Of a stretch of DNA of 64,000 nucleotides, positions 1-8,313 are shown piece by piece (positions within the stretch are counted from its first letter, which is position 1; each line of letters opens with the position of its first letter). Below the pieces are notes generated by a model that was not told where the DNA came from, searched no databases, and saw only the letters and a list, made by a program, of their open reading frames with translations. The position numbers were made by a program, and so were the translations under genes. The stretch lies in contig CAWACX010000001.1 in NCBI GenBank assembly GCA_963780755.1, positions 744,001-808,000 on the forward strand, written 5' to 3'. The DNA comes from JALYNX01 sp963780755. GTDB lineage: Bacteria > Actinomycetota > Acidimicrobiia > Spongiisociales > ZC4RG35.

Positions 1-508
1 TCGACGCTCTCCGACTCGGGGTCTCCCCGGTGAGGCGGAAGATCTCGAGGGCACGGATAACACGTCTCGGATTGGCGAGGTCGACGTAGGCCCCGGCCCC
101 GGGGTCGGCGCCAAGCAACTCGCCGGTCACATCATCAGGCGGCATCGCCTCGAGTTCAGCCCGAACCGTGGGATCGGTGGGGGCGAAGCTCATCGGGTCC
201 ACGAGCGAGCGAAAGTGGAGGCCGGAGCCACCGCTGACCAAGAGTGCCGGCGACCGGGATGCCTCGATGATCGCCCTCCCCATCCGGCGGAAAGCAGCTG
301 CAGAGAACTCTTCCTCCGGCTCGGCGACATCGATCATGTGATGGGGCACTCCCCCGCGCTCCATGAGATTGGGCTTGGCGGTGCCGATGTCCATGCCCTT
401 GTAGACCTGCACCGAATCCACGGAGATGATCTCGGCCTGAAGCTGTGCGGCAATGCGCACCGCCATCTCGCTCTTCCCGGATGCCGTCGGCCCCAACAGG
501 GCCAACAC
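1..508 (-). CDS. miaA: tRNA dimethylallyltransferase MiaA (C-terminus outside window)
   Basis: MiaA transfers the dimethylallyl group to N6 of A37 in tRNAs reading UNN codons; MiaB, encoded just upstream, then methylthiolates the same base. The translation from GTG at 508 begins VLALLGPTASGKS, the MiaA P-loop, followed by DSVQVYKGMDIGTAKP, the family's substrate motif, and later VSGGSGLHFRSLVDP and NPRRVIRALEI. The frame stays open to base 1, so about 169 residues are visible of a usual ~300. The start lies 5 bases after the miaB stop; an in-frame CTG at 517 would overlap it. The gene order miaB-miaA is conserved in many bacteria and supports a shared transcript. Confidence 0.95.
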   Translation of the reverse strand, partial: MLALLGPTASGKSEMAVRIAAQLQAEIISVDSVQVYKGMDIGTAKPNLMERGGVPHHMIDVAEPEEEFSAAAFRRMGRAIIEASRSPALLVSGGSGLHFRSLVDPMSFAPTDPTVRAELEAMPPDDVTGELLGADPGAGAYVDLANPRRVIRALEIFRLTGETPSRRAS

Positions 509-513
509 CCGGG

Positions 514-1902
514 TCAGGCCGGGCTCCCCACCAGGTGATGAGCCCTCGCCCCCTCCACCCTCACATCGAGGAAGGTGCCCGCCTGGTGCGGTCCTGGGAC
601 ATGCACCAGCTTGCCGGTGCGGGTGCGGGTGGTGGCGATTGAGGCGTCCTTGCGCGACGGCCCCTCACTGAGCACCTCGACCTCTTCGCCCACCATTGCC
701 AGGTTCCGCCGGCTCGAACTGGCGTCCTGTATCTCGACGAGGCGGGCGAAACGCTCGCTGATCACCTCATCGGGAACGAAGCGGTCCTGGAACGAGGCCG
801 CGGCGGTGCCGGGGCGGGGTGAGAAGATGAACATGAAGGCCGAGTCGAAGCCCACCTCCTCGACGACGTCGAGAGTCTGCTCGAAGTCGTCGTCCGTCTC
901 GCCGGGGAATCCGACGATGACATCGGTCGACACGGCTAGACCCGGTATCAGGTCGCGCGCCATCGCCAGCCGGTCCAGGTACTTGGCACGGGTATAGCCA
1001 CGGTGCATCGCAGCGAGGATCCGGTCCGACCCCGATTGCATCGGGAAATGGAGCTGCTCGCAGACCGCCTCGGTCTCGGCCATGGCCCGGGCCACTTCCT
1101 CCCGGAAGTCGTTGGGGTGGGGACTGGTGAAGCGGACCCGGCGTATCCCGTCCACATCTCCTACACGGCGGAGCAGTTCAGCGAAGATCGGGCGCCGCTT
1201 CCCGTCGATGGCCAGGTCCCGCCCATAAGTGTCCACGTTCTGCCCGAGCAGGGTGACCTCGACCACGCCATCGAGCGCCAGTTCTTCAACTTCCCGGACC
1301 ACGTCGCCAGGGCGGCGCGACACCTCTACGCCCCGCACCGAGGGGACGATGCAGAAGGTGCAGGTGTTGTTGCACCCCACCTGGATGGAGACCCAGGCCG
1401 AGTGCTGCAGCTCGCGCACGCGTGGGAGCGAAGAGGGCATCGCCTGTAACTCGTCGACCACCTCGGTGATCGGCCCCCAGTGCTCGACGTGGTCGATCAG
1501 GTCCAATACCCGGTCGAGGTTGTGCGTTCCCATAACGACGTCGACCCACGGAGCCCGCTCCCGCACCATGTCCCGGTCCTTCTGGGCAGCACAGCCGCCC
1601 ACGACGAGCAGCATCCCGGGGTTCAGGTCCTTGGTCTCCTTGAGCTGGCCCAGATTCCCGTACATCCGGTTGTCGGCGTTCTCGCGGATGGTGCAGGTGT
1701 TTATGTAGACGACATCGGCGGAGTCGAGTCCCGCGGCCCGGGTCATCCCGTCCACCTCGAAGAGCCCGGCTATCCGTTCCGAATCGTGCTCGTTCATCTG
1801 GCACCCGAAGGTGCGTATGAAGTAGCTCTTCCCGACGCGGGTCGGGAGCCGGCGGGCGGGTTCGCGCAGCTTCGGATTGGAGAGGAGGACGGTCTGGGTC
1901 AT
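514..1902 (-). CDS. miaB: tRNA-2-methylthio-N6-dimethylallyladenosine synthase MiaB
   Basis: A 462-residue radical-SAM methylthiotransferase acting on i6A37 in tRNA. The N-terminal MTTase domain has the three cluster cysteines C34, C70 and C104 (TFGCQMNEHDS, NTCTIRENA, VGGCAAQKD); the radical-SAM triad is C177/C181/C184 in GCNNTCTFCIVP. HFPMQSGSDRIL and GFPGETDDDF are the usual family blocks, and a TRAM-like tail ends the protein. Length is normal. It starts 9 bases after the rny stop and is followed at once by miaA, so rny-miaB-miaA probably form one operon. RimO, its ribosomal-protein paralogue, is also in this window. Confidence 0.97.
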   Translation of the reverse strand: MTQTVLLSNPKLREPARRLPTRVGKSYFIRTFGCQMNEHDSERIAGLFEVDGMTRAAGLDSADVVYINTCTIRENADNRMYGNLGQLKETKDLNPGMLLVVGGCAAQKDRDMVRERAPWVDVVMGTHNLDRVLDLIDHVEHWGPITEVVDELQAMPSSLPRVRELQHSAWVSIQVGCNNTCTFCIVPSVRGVEVSRRPGDVVREVEELALDGVVEVTLLGQNVDTYGRDLAIDGKRRPIFAELLRRVGDVDGIRRVRFTSPHPNDFREEVARAMAETEAVCEQLHFPMQSGSDRILAAMHRGYTRAKYLDRLAMARDLIPGLAVSTDVIVGFPGETDDDFEQTLDVVEEVGFDSAFMFIFSPRPGTAAASFQDRFVPDEVISERFARLVEIQDASSSRRNLAMVGEEVEVLSEGPSRKDASIATTRTRTGKLVHVPGPHQAGTFLDVRVEGARAHHLVGSPA

Positions 1903-1911
1903 GTATCGGCC

Positions 1912-3456
1912 TCAGCGAGCGAAATCGGTGGCCCGAAACTCCCGTATCACCGTCACCTGGATTTGGCCCGGGTACTGGAGGTCCTCTTCGAGTTTACGGG
2001 CGATCTGCCTCGAAAGCTCCCTGGCCTCCAGGTCACCGACGGCACCGGGGTCCACGACCACCCGCACCTCGCGGCCCGCCTGCAGGGCGAAGACGTGGTC
2101 CACGCCGGGAAACTCCAGAGCGAGGGTCTCCAGCCGCTCCAGGCGCTTGACGTAGCCCTCCAAGGTCTCACGACGGGCACCGGGCCGGGCCGCGGAAACG
2201 GCGTCTGCTGCCTGGACGATGACTGCGAGGATGGTCCGGGGCTCCACCTCGTTGTGGTGGGCCTCGATGCCATGAACCACGGCTGGGTCCTCCTCGAACC
2301 GACGCGCGATCTCGGCGCCGATCAGGGCATGGGAGCCTTCCACTTCGTGGGTCACCGCCTTGCCGATGTCATGCAGCAAAGCGGCGCGCTTCACCGGAGC
2401 GGGATCGATGCCGAGCTCTGAGGCCAGCATCGAGGCAATGTGAGCGGTCTCCACCAGGTGGTTGAGGACGTTCTGGCCATACGAGGTCCGGTATTTGAGC
2501 CGGCCCATCAAGGTGACCAGCTCCGAGTGCATCCGCGACACCCCGGCCTCGACCAGAGCCCACTCACCGGCGTCCTTGATCGACTGCTCAACCTCATCGC
2601 GCGCCTTCTCATACGCCTCTTCGATCGAGGCGGGATGGATGCGCCCGTCGGCGACCAGCCTTTCCAGAGTTATCCGGGCCACCTCGCGACGCACCGGGTC
2701 GAACGACGAGACCGACACTGCTTCGGGGGTGTCGTCGACGATGAGATTGGTTCCGGTCACGGACTCCAGATGGCGGATGTTGCGACCCTCACGACCGATG
2801 ATGCGGCCCTTCATGTCGTCGGACGGGAGCTGAATGACCGAGACCGTGGTCTCGGTGACCACCTCTGACGCCAGCCGCTGGATGGCTGTAGCCAGAATGC
2901 GCCGAGCCCGCCGGTCGGCCTCCTCACGAGCCTTTATCTCCAGGTCGCGTACGACGATCATCGCCTCCCGGCGCGCCTCGTCTTCGACCTGGGCCAGCAT
3001 CTCGGTCTTGGCGGCATTTACGTCGATCCCCGCCATCTGCTCCAGACGCGCCCGGGCCTCCTCCTTGAGCCGCTCCACCTGGCCCCGGGAGTCGTTGAGG
3101 TCCTCCTCGCGGTCGATCAGCATCTTCTCCCGCTGCGCCAGGTTCGAGGCGCGTTGGTCGAGGGTCTCCTCGCGTTGGGCGAGACGGCCTTCCAGACTGG
3201 AAGCCTCGAGACGCCGATGCTCGAGATTGGCCTCCTCGCGTTCGCGATAGGTCTCGGCCTTGGCCCGCCCCTCCTCCTCGGCCTTGGCGAGTATCCGCTG
3301 GGCGTCGAGGCGGGCGCTGGTGACCACGTCTTCGGCAGAGACCCCATCGCGCTCGTGACGCCGGGCAATGGCGAGTCGGGCAATGAGGTAGCCGAATCCG
3401 AGACCGATGGCGACCCCGAGGATTATCAGCCCGGTCGTCACCACGGTGTTGCTCAT
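1912..3456 (-). CDS. rny: Ribonuclease Y
   Basis: A membrane-anchored endoribonuclease that starts mRNA decay. The 514 residues follow the family order: one N-terminal transmembrane helix (residues ~5-27), a long charged coiled coil (~35-190, rich in E, R, A), a KH domain with GRIIGREGRNIRHLE, an HD domain with LLHDIGKA, and the C-terminal block ending in YPGQIQVTVIRE. The last part is nearly invariant in RNase Y. It lies between recA and miaB on the same strand. A 200-base gap to recA contains a strong hairpin, so rny may have its own promoter or be attenuated. Confidence 0.97.
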   Translation of the reverse strand: MSNTVVTTGLIILGVAIGLGFGYLIARLAIARRHERDGVSAEDVVTSARLDAQRILAKAEEEGRAKAETYREREEANLEHRRLEASSLEGRLAQREETLDQRASNLAQREKMLIDREEDLNDSRGQVERLKEEARARLEQMAGIDVNAAKTEMLAQVEDEARREAMIVVRDLEIKAREEADRRARRILATAIQRLASEVVTETTVSVIQLPSDDMKGRIIGREGRNIRHLESVTGTNLIVDDTPEAVSVSSFDPVRREVARITLERLVADGRIHPASIEEAYEKARDEVEQSIKDAGEWALVEAGVSRMHSELVTLMGRLKYRTSYGQNVLNHLVETAHIASMLASELGIDPAPVKRAALLHDIGKAVTHEVEGSHALIGAEIARRFEEDPAVVHGIEAHHNEVEPRTILAVIVQAADAVSAARPGARRETLEGYVKRLERLETLALEFPGVDHVFALQAGREVRVVVDPGAVGDLEARELSRQIARKLEEDLQYPGQIQVTVIREFRATDFAR

Positions 3457-3487
3457 CGCGGTCCTTCCCCCGGAGTTGGAAACAAAC

Positions 3488-3513
3488 GTGCCGAGCCCTC
3501 AGGGGCTCGGCAC
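3488..3513 (-). terminator. Hairpin between recA and rny
   Basis: GTGCCGAGCCC and GGGCTCGGCAC form a perfect 11-bp stem around a 4-base loop. Reading the minus strand, the stem is followed by GTTTGTTT, a weak T-rich tract. It fits a terminator or attenuator after recA and in the leader of rny. The remaining ~145 bases between the hairpin and the recA stop show nothing I recognise; in particular recX, which often follows recA, is absent. Confidence 0.6.
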
Positions 3514-3658
3514 ACGAAAGGAGTTGGCGGCAAAAGCGGGCAGGATCACCCTGGGGCCTTGTCGCTCCTCCTCATTGCGTTCTCGATCTCCGGTCTGTCA
3601 GTTCAAAGGTGAATTCGTGTGCAGCCTGGATGCTACACCCAGATCCCGGATCCCGACA

Positions 3659-4702
3659 TCACTCCTCGGGCGGTGCGGCGTCCTCGGAAACCGGTTCTTC
3701 GCTGATCGCGTCCACGGTCTCCCCGAGGCCGACCAGTTCGTAGACCTTGGCCTGGAGCTGCATCGCCACCTCGGGGTTCTCCCGCAGGAAGCGCTTGGCG
3801 TTCTCCCGACCCTGTCCCAACTGGTCCTCGTCGAAGGTGAACCAGGCGCCGCTCTTGCGGACGACACCATGGTCGACGGCGACGTCGAGGAGGCTGCCCT
3901 CGCGGGAGATTCCCTGCCCGAACATGATGTCGAACTCGGCCAGGCGGAAGGGCGGGGCCATCTTGTTCTTGGCCACCTTGACCTTGACCCGGTTCCCGAC
4001 GCTGTCGGCGCCGTCCTTGATGGTCTCGATGCGGCGGATGTCGAGGCGGACCGTTGAATAGAACTTGAGCGCCCGCCCACCAGGCGTTACCTCAGGTGAG
4101 CCATAGATCACACCTATCTTCTCCCGGAGCTGGTTGATGAAGACTGCGGTGGTCTTCGACTTGTTCAGGTTCCCGGCCAGCTTGCGCAGGGCCTGGGACA
4201 TGAGTCGGGCCTGGAGCCCGACATGGGAGTCACCCATCTCCCCCTCGATCTCGGCCCGGGGCACCAGCGCGGCCACCGAGTCGATCACCAGGACATCGAG
4301 CGCGCCGGAGCGGATCAGCATGTCGGCGATCTCCAGGGCCTGCTCCCCGGTGTCGGGCTGGGAGATGAGCAACTCGTCGACGTCGACCCCGATCGCTTTG
4401 GCATAGATCGGGTCGAGAGCGTGCTCGGCGTCGATGAAGGCGGCGATGCCCCCGTTTCGTTGTGCCTCGGCGACGATGTGCAGGGCGAGACTGGTCTTCC
4501 CCGAGCTCTCCGGGCCATAGAGCTCGACGATGCGCCCTCGGGGCACTCCGCCGATCCCCAAGGCAAGGTCGAGAGACAGGGCTCCGGTGGAGATCACTTC
4601 CACCGCCCGGTTCGCAGCCTCTCCCATCTTCATGATGGCGCCCTTGCCGAATTGCCGCTCGATCTGGCTCAGTGCCATGTCCAGGGCTTTGTCACGTTCC
4701 AC
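3659..4702 (-). CDS. recA: Recombinase RecA
   Basis: RecA forms filaments on single-stranded DNA, drives homologous recombination and triggers LexA self-cleavage. From the chosen start the protein is 347 residues, the usual length, with Walker A GPESSGKT at 63-70, VIDSVAALVPRAEI (Walker B), INQLREKIGV (loop L1) and TPGGRALKFY (loop L2), and an acidic tail EEPVSEDAAPPEE. I chose GTG at 4702 because AAGGAG lies 5 bases ahead of it (AAGGAG-CCGAA-GTG) and the protein then begins VERDKALDMALSQIE as expected. The same frame is open to 4855, but that extension would translate through the LexA operator and is not RecA-like. Note that no recX follows. Confidence 0.97.
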   Translation of the reverse strand: MERDKALDMALSQIERQFGKGAIMKMGEAANRAVEVISTGALSLDLALGIGGVPRGRIVELYGPESSGKTSLALHIVAEAQRNGGIAAFIDAEHALDPIYAKAIGVDVDELLISQPDTGEQALEIADMLIRSGALDVLVIDSVAALVPRAEIEGEMGDSHVGLQARLMSQALRKLAGNLNKSKTTAVFINQLREKIGVIYGSPEVTPGGRALKFYSTVRLDIRRIETIKDGADSVGNRVKVKVAKNKMAPPFRLAEFDIMFGQGISREGSLLDVAVDHGVVRKSGAWFTFDEDQLGQGRENAKRFLRENPEVAMQLQAKVYELVGLGETVDAISEEPVSEDAAPPEE

Positions 4703-4776
4703 TTCGGCTCCTTCTTCCAGTCCTATGACGGTCAACGTATCCACCGGCTGGGACAGGAACTGTCCTGAGTCGTGGG

Positions 4777-4799
4777 ATATTAGACCGAACATGTGTTCG
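4777..4799 (-). promoter_or_regulatory. SOS (LexA) box and -10 element of recA
   Basis: Bases 4786-4799 read CGAACATGTGTTCG, a perfect match to the CGAAC-N4-GTTCG LexA box of Gram-positive and actinobacterial genomes. On the minus strand TAATAT (4777-4782) follows at once and is a good -10 hexamer, so LexA binding would cover the promoter spacer. The operator lies 84 bases ahead of the chosen GTG start. Just downstream, 4751-4765 holds a second perfect inverted repeat, GGACAG-GAA-CTGTCC, of unknown role. Confidence 0.88.
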
Positions 4800-4808
4800 T
4801 GAGTGGTA

Positions 4809-5360
4809 TTACCGGGACAAATGGAATGTTTCAAGTGCCTCGTATCGGGCGCCACCCTTCCCCAGATGGGAGCGATAGACGACGACCGTGTCGCATCTCC
4901 AGGCGATGTCGACTTCGCCCACGGCCTTCAACAACTCGCTGACGTCGACCTGGGGGCGGATCCGGCTCAGGGTGAGATGGGCGCGAAAAGGACGGTCCTC
5001 CGGCGCGAGGCCGGCGTCTTGGGCCGCTTCCTCGGCGTGATCCGCCAGCGAAGCGAGCTCGCCCTCTCCCCTGCCCAAGCCCGCCCACAACACCGTCGCG
5101 CGACGCGGGTTGGGAAAGGCGCCGAGCGCAGACAGCCGAAGATCGAGAACAGGCCCGAGGTCCATCGAGTCGAAGGCGGCCAAGAATCTCTCGTAGGTGA
5201 CCTCATCGACCGGCCCCAGGAAGCGCAAGGTCAGATGCCAGTTCTCCGGCGGCACCGGTCGGCCCGGGATCGCGTGACCCGCGAGCCGCGATTCCAGCCC
5301 CAACCTCGCCTCGGTGCTGAGCGGCACCGCGACAAAGACCCGGGCTAGTCCGTCCACCAC
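4809..5360 (-). CDS. thpR: RNA 2',3'-cyclic phosphodiesterase (2H / LigT family)
   Basis: Members of this 2H phosphoesterase family hydrolyse 2',3'-cyclic phosphates on RNA ends and can join tRNA halves in vitro; the role in the cell is unsettled. The 183-residue protein has the two defining HxTx motifs, HLTLRFLGP near residue 42 and HLTLSRIRP near residue 148, and starts with the typical RVFVAVPLS. The gene overlaps the end of cinA by 16 bases, so translation is probably coupled. Its stop lies only 10 bases from the recA LexA box, so recA has its own promoter although the genes run in series. Confidence 0.93.
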   Translation of the reverse strand: MVDGLARVFVAVPLSTEARLGLESRLAGHAIPGRPVPPENWHLTLRFLGPVDEVTYERFLAAFDSMDLGPVLDLRLSALGAFPNPRRATVLWAGLGRGEGELASLADHAEEAAQDAGLAPEDRPFRAHLTLSRIRPQVDVSELLKAVGEVDIAWRCDTVVVYRSHLGKGGARYEALETFHLSR

Positions 5361-6581
5361 TGATTGATGAGGGCAAGTCGGGTCAGATGGAGGGCTGCCG
5401 TCGTGCCGTAGGCCCGCACCCGCTCCCGATCGCCGCTGAACCGGATCTCGCGACCTCGGGCCTGAGACGGAGTGGCGACTCCGATCACCACCGTCCCTGC
5501 CGGCTTCTCCAGGGCCTCGGGACCGGCCGAGCCGGTGACCGCCACGGCGACGTCAACATCGAGGAGAGCGCGGGCACCCTGCGCCATGGCGATTGCAGTG
5601 TCGATGTTCACCACCTCGTCGACCTCGGTCACCCCGAGCAGTCTCTGCTTCAACTCGGCGTGATATGCCACCAGCCCTCCCTTGACCACGGCGGACGATC
5701 CCGGGGAGGTCGGTGAGCCGGGCGGCGACCAGGCCCCCGGTCATCGACTCGGCGGTGCCGATGGTTTGGCCCAGGTCGGAGAGCAATCTGAGCAGGACCC
5801 GTTCGATCGTCTCGTCGTCCGCCCCGAACACGCTTCCCCCTAGTCGGGAGCGCACCTCGTCCTCAATGGGGTCGATGAGTCGGCGGGCCTCGGCCGGAGA
5901 GCCCGCCTTGGCGGTGATCCGGATCTTGATCTCCGAGGCCGAGGCGAGAAATGCAATCGAAGGGTTGACGTGCCCGGTGTAGAGGTCGTCGAGGAGTTCC
6001 GCCACCTCGGACTCGGGACGGCCCCAGGTCCGGATCACCCGGCTGGCAATCACCTCGTCGGTGCCCGCCGCAGCCACCAGCCTGGGGATGACCTCGGCCT
6101 CGAGGAGATGCTCCATCTCGGCGGGAACACCCGGGACGCAGAAGATCCACTTGCCCTCGTGCTCGAGGGCCAGACCGGGCGCAGTGCCCCTCGGGTTGGC
6201 GAGGAGCTCTGATCCAGAGGGGTGGTACGCCTGGCGGAGGTTGCTCTCCGGCATCTCCCTCCCCCGCCGCGCCCACCATTCATGGAGATGGGTCGCGTAC
6301 TCCTCGTTGTACTTCATCGCGAGCCCGGTCGCCGCACATACCGCTTCCCGGGTCAGGTCGTCCTGGGTGGGCCCGATCCCGCCGGTGATGAACACGGCAT
6401 CGGCTCGCCCCAGGGCAACGCGGATCGCCGAGGCGATGCGATCGATGTTGTCCCCGACCGTCTGCTGGTAGTGGGCGTCGAGCCCATGCTCGGCGAGGGC
6501 CGCGCCCATGGTCGACGTGTTGGAGTTGACGATCTGGCCGAGCAGGAGCTCGGTCCCGACTGCGATCACCTCGACGATCAT
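5345..6581 (-). CDS. cinA: CinA-family protein (nicotinamide-nucleotide deamidase), frame broken
   Basis: CinA recycles pyridine nucleotides (NMN deamidase in the C-terminal domain, a COG1058 ADP-ribose pyrophosphatase-like domain at the N-terminus) and is classically linked to recA and competence. The N-terminal part reads MIVEVIAVGTELLLGQIVNSN and ITGGIGPTQDDLTREA. The C-terminal part has TIGTAESMTGGLVAARL, then continues in another frame as VVKGGLVAYHAELKQRLLGV and ends VTGSAGP ... INQWWTD. One extra base in the run CCCCGGG near 5700 breaks the frame; removing a G restores LPGSSAVVKGG. Full length would be about 411 residues, normal for the family. It overlaps thpR and follows rimO by 28 bases. 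Confidence 0.9.
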
Positions 6582-6596
6582 CCGGAAATAGGTCCT

Positions 6597-6614
6597 ACGT
6601 AATACGTATTACGT
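6597..6614. repeat. 18-bp perfect palindrome at rimO end / ahead of cinA
   Basis: ACGTAATACGTATTACGT is its own reverse complement. It covers the rimO stop codon (TAA, 6611-6609) and lies 15 bases ahead of the cinA start. It is strikingly AT-rich for this genome. It could be a regulator site, a weak terminator or a remnant of a repeat; nothing else in the sequence decides this. Confidence 0.7.
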
Positions 6615-7930
6615 GGCACGTAGAACGCTTCCTTCCATGTCCGGTCCGTAGACGCCGACGTATTCGACGTCCAGCCAATCCCCAACGGTCCCCTGATCGA
6701 GACGGACCACACCGTCGATCTCGGGAGCCTGGCGGTGGGAGCGGGCGAGGGGGACCCCGTCCTCGACCTGGTCGACCAGGACCCGGTCGTTTCGACCGAC
6801 CCACTCGGCGTTGCGCTGCTCGGTCATCTCGTCCTGGATCCGCGACAGGTGACGGAGGCGGTCCATGGCGGCGTCCCGCGGCACCTGGTCGTCCATCGTT
6901 GCGGCCGGCGTGCCGGGCTCGGCGGAGTAGGGGAAGAACCCGGCCCAGTCCAGAGCGGCCTCTTCGAGGAAGTCGGCGAGCAGGTCGACGTCATCCTCGG
7001 TCTCGCCGGGAAACCCGACGATGAAGGACGACCGCAAGGCCGCCTCGTGATCGAGCTCGCGGATCCTGTCGATCAATGCGAGGTGCTTCTCGGTGTTGCC
7101 CGGGCGCTTCATTCGGCGCAGCAAGGTCCCGGAGACGTGCTGAAGCGACAGGTCGAAATAGGGAGCGACTTTCGGATCGGATGTCATCACCTCCAAAAGG
7201 CGCTCGCGAATCTCCCGCGGATGGAGATACAGGAGGCGGAGTCGTTGCAGCCCGGGGACGTCGGAGACGAACGACAAGCAGGTCGGGGAGCCCGCCGGGT
7301 GCATGGATGTCCCGGCCATAGGCGGCGAGGTCCTGTGCGACCAGGACCACCTCGCTGACCCCTCCCCGGACCAACCCCTGCAACTCCTCCCGGATCTCGG
7401 TAGGTCGCCGCGAGCGCTGCTTGCCGCGTATCGAGGGGATGGCGCAAAAGGTGCATGGCTTGTCACAGCCCTCGGCGACCTTGAGATAGGCGTAGGGCAT
7501 CCCGGAGACCGGGCGACCGGTGGCGTGCAGGATGTCCATCGCCGGGCGGCGGCGGAGCTCGACCGGCCGCCAGTTGGTCAGCCCGTCGATGACCCCGACT
7601 AGCTCTCCATAGCGGTCGATCCCGAGCACGGCATCGACCTCGGGCAAGGCGGATTCGACTTCCGAGCCGAAGCGCTGGGCCATGCAGCCGATGACGACCG
7701 AGCGCGCCCCGGGGCGTTTGCGCTCCTCCAATTCGAGGATGGCCTCCACCGACTCCGCCCGCGCCTCTTCGATGAAGGCGCAGGTGTTGACCATGACGAC
7801 ATCAGCCGCCTCCGGTGTCTCCGCCAGGGTGTATCCGGCCTCGAAGAGCATGGCCGTGACCTTCTCCGAGTCGACCTGGTTCTTGGCACAGCCGAGCGTG
7901 GTCAGCCAGACGGTGGGAGCCGAGAGCCAT
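6609..7930 (-). CDS. rimO: Ribosomal protein S12 methylthiotransferase RimO, frame broken twice
   Basis: RimO methylthiolates a conserved aspartate of ribosomal protein S12. The coding signal runs through WLTTLGCAKNQVDSEKV, VNTCAFIEEA, IGCMAQRFG (cluster cysteines), GCDKPCTFCAIPSIRGKQRS (radical SAM), YLHPREI, DLSLQHVSG and GFPGETEDDVD, and ends with a TRAM-like domain. Two single extra bases break it: one near 7276 (GGLPDLL | SFVSDVPG) and one near 7918. The second is inferred because the frame that carries APTVWLTTLGCAKN has no ATG, GTG or TTG, while an ATG at 7930 lies one base out of frame. Repaired length is about 440 residues, normal. No clear ribosome binding site precedes 7930. The next 130 bases (7931-8061) hold nothing recognisable. 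Confidence 0.9.
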
Positions 7931-8061
7931 GTCTTTAGCCTATGACCGGTGCGGCAGCCCCGGCCGACCGGCGTCTGTTCGACCCGAGGGGTAGTCCCCG
8001 ACGAGCTCGATCGGCAGGAGACTGAGGGTTGCTGAGAGGTCGAAGTCGGCCGGAAATCAAG

Positions 8062-8313
8062 TCAAGTCCGGTTGGCCTCGACCACCGCCACCAACGGCCC
8101 GGGGACCGCGTCGGCCAGCGTGTTCCAGGTCGAGGTGCTCACCGTCCCCTCATCCTCGATCTCCGAGCAGGCGAGGTAGATCGCGTCCGCCAGGGGGCCG
8201 ATGGTGTGGTCGACGTCGTAGGCCGCCGCAACCGCCGACCGGGCCCCATCGACGTCATCGCGCCCGACAGCCCGGATCGCCTCCTCGGCGAAGGCCTGGG
8301 CCTTGGAGTCCAT
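8062..8313 (-). CDS. Small protein of unknown function behind gap
   Basis: An 83-residue, acidic, alanine-rich protein without signal peptide or membrane helix; predicted all-alpha character (SKAQAFAEEAIRAVGRDD, IGPLADAIYLACSEIEDEG). I do not recognise a family. The start ATG overlaps the stop of the upstream glyceraldehyde-3-phosphate dehydrogenase by one base (TGATG), which supports both its reality and translational coupling to that gene. A role connected to the dehydrogenase is possible but is only inferred from this coupling. Confidence 0.6.
   Translation of the reverse strand: MDSKAQAFAEEAIRAVGRDDVDGARSAVAAAYDVDHTIGPLADAIYLACSEIEDEGTVSTSTWNTLADAVPGPLVAVVEANRT

Noticed and set aside
4703..4855. 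Longer N-terminus for RecA
   Set aside because: It would translate through the LexA box, has no ribosome binding site and does not resemble RecA; GTG 4702 has AAGGAG at the right distance.
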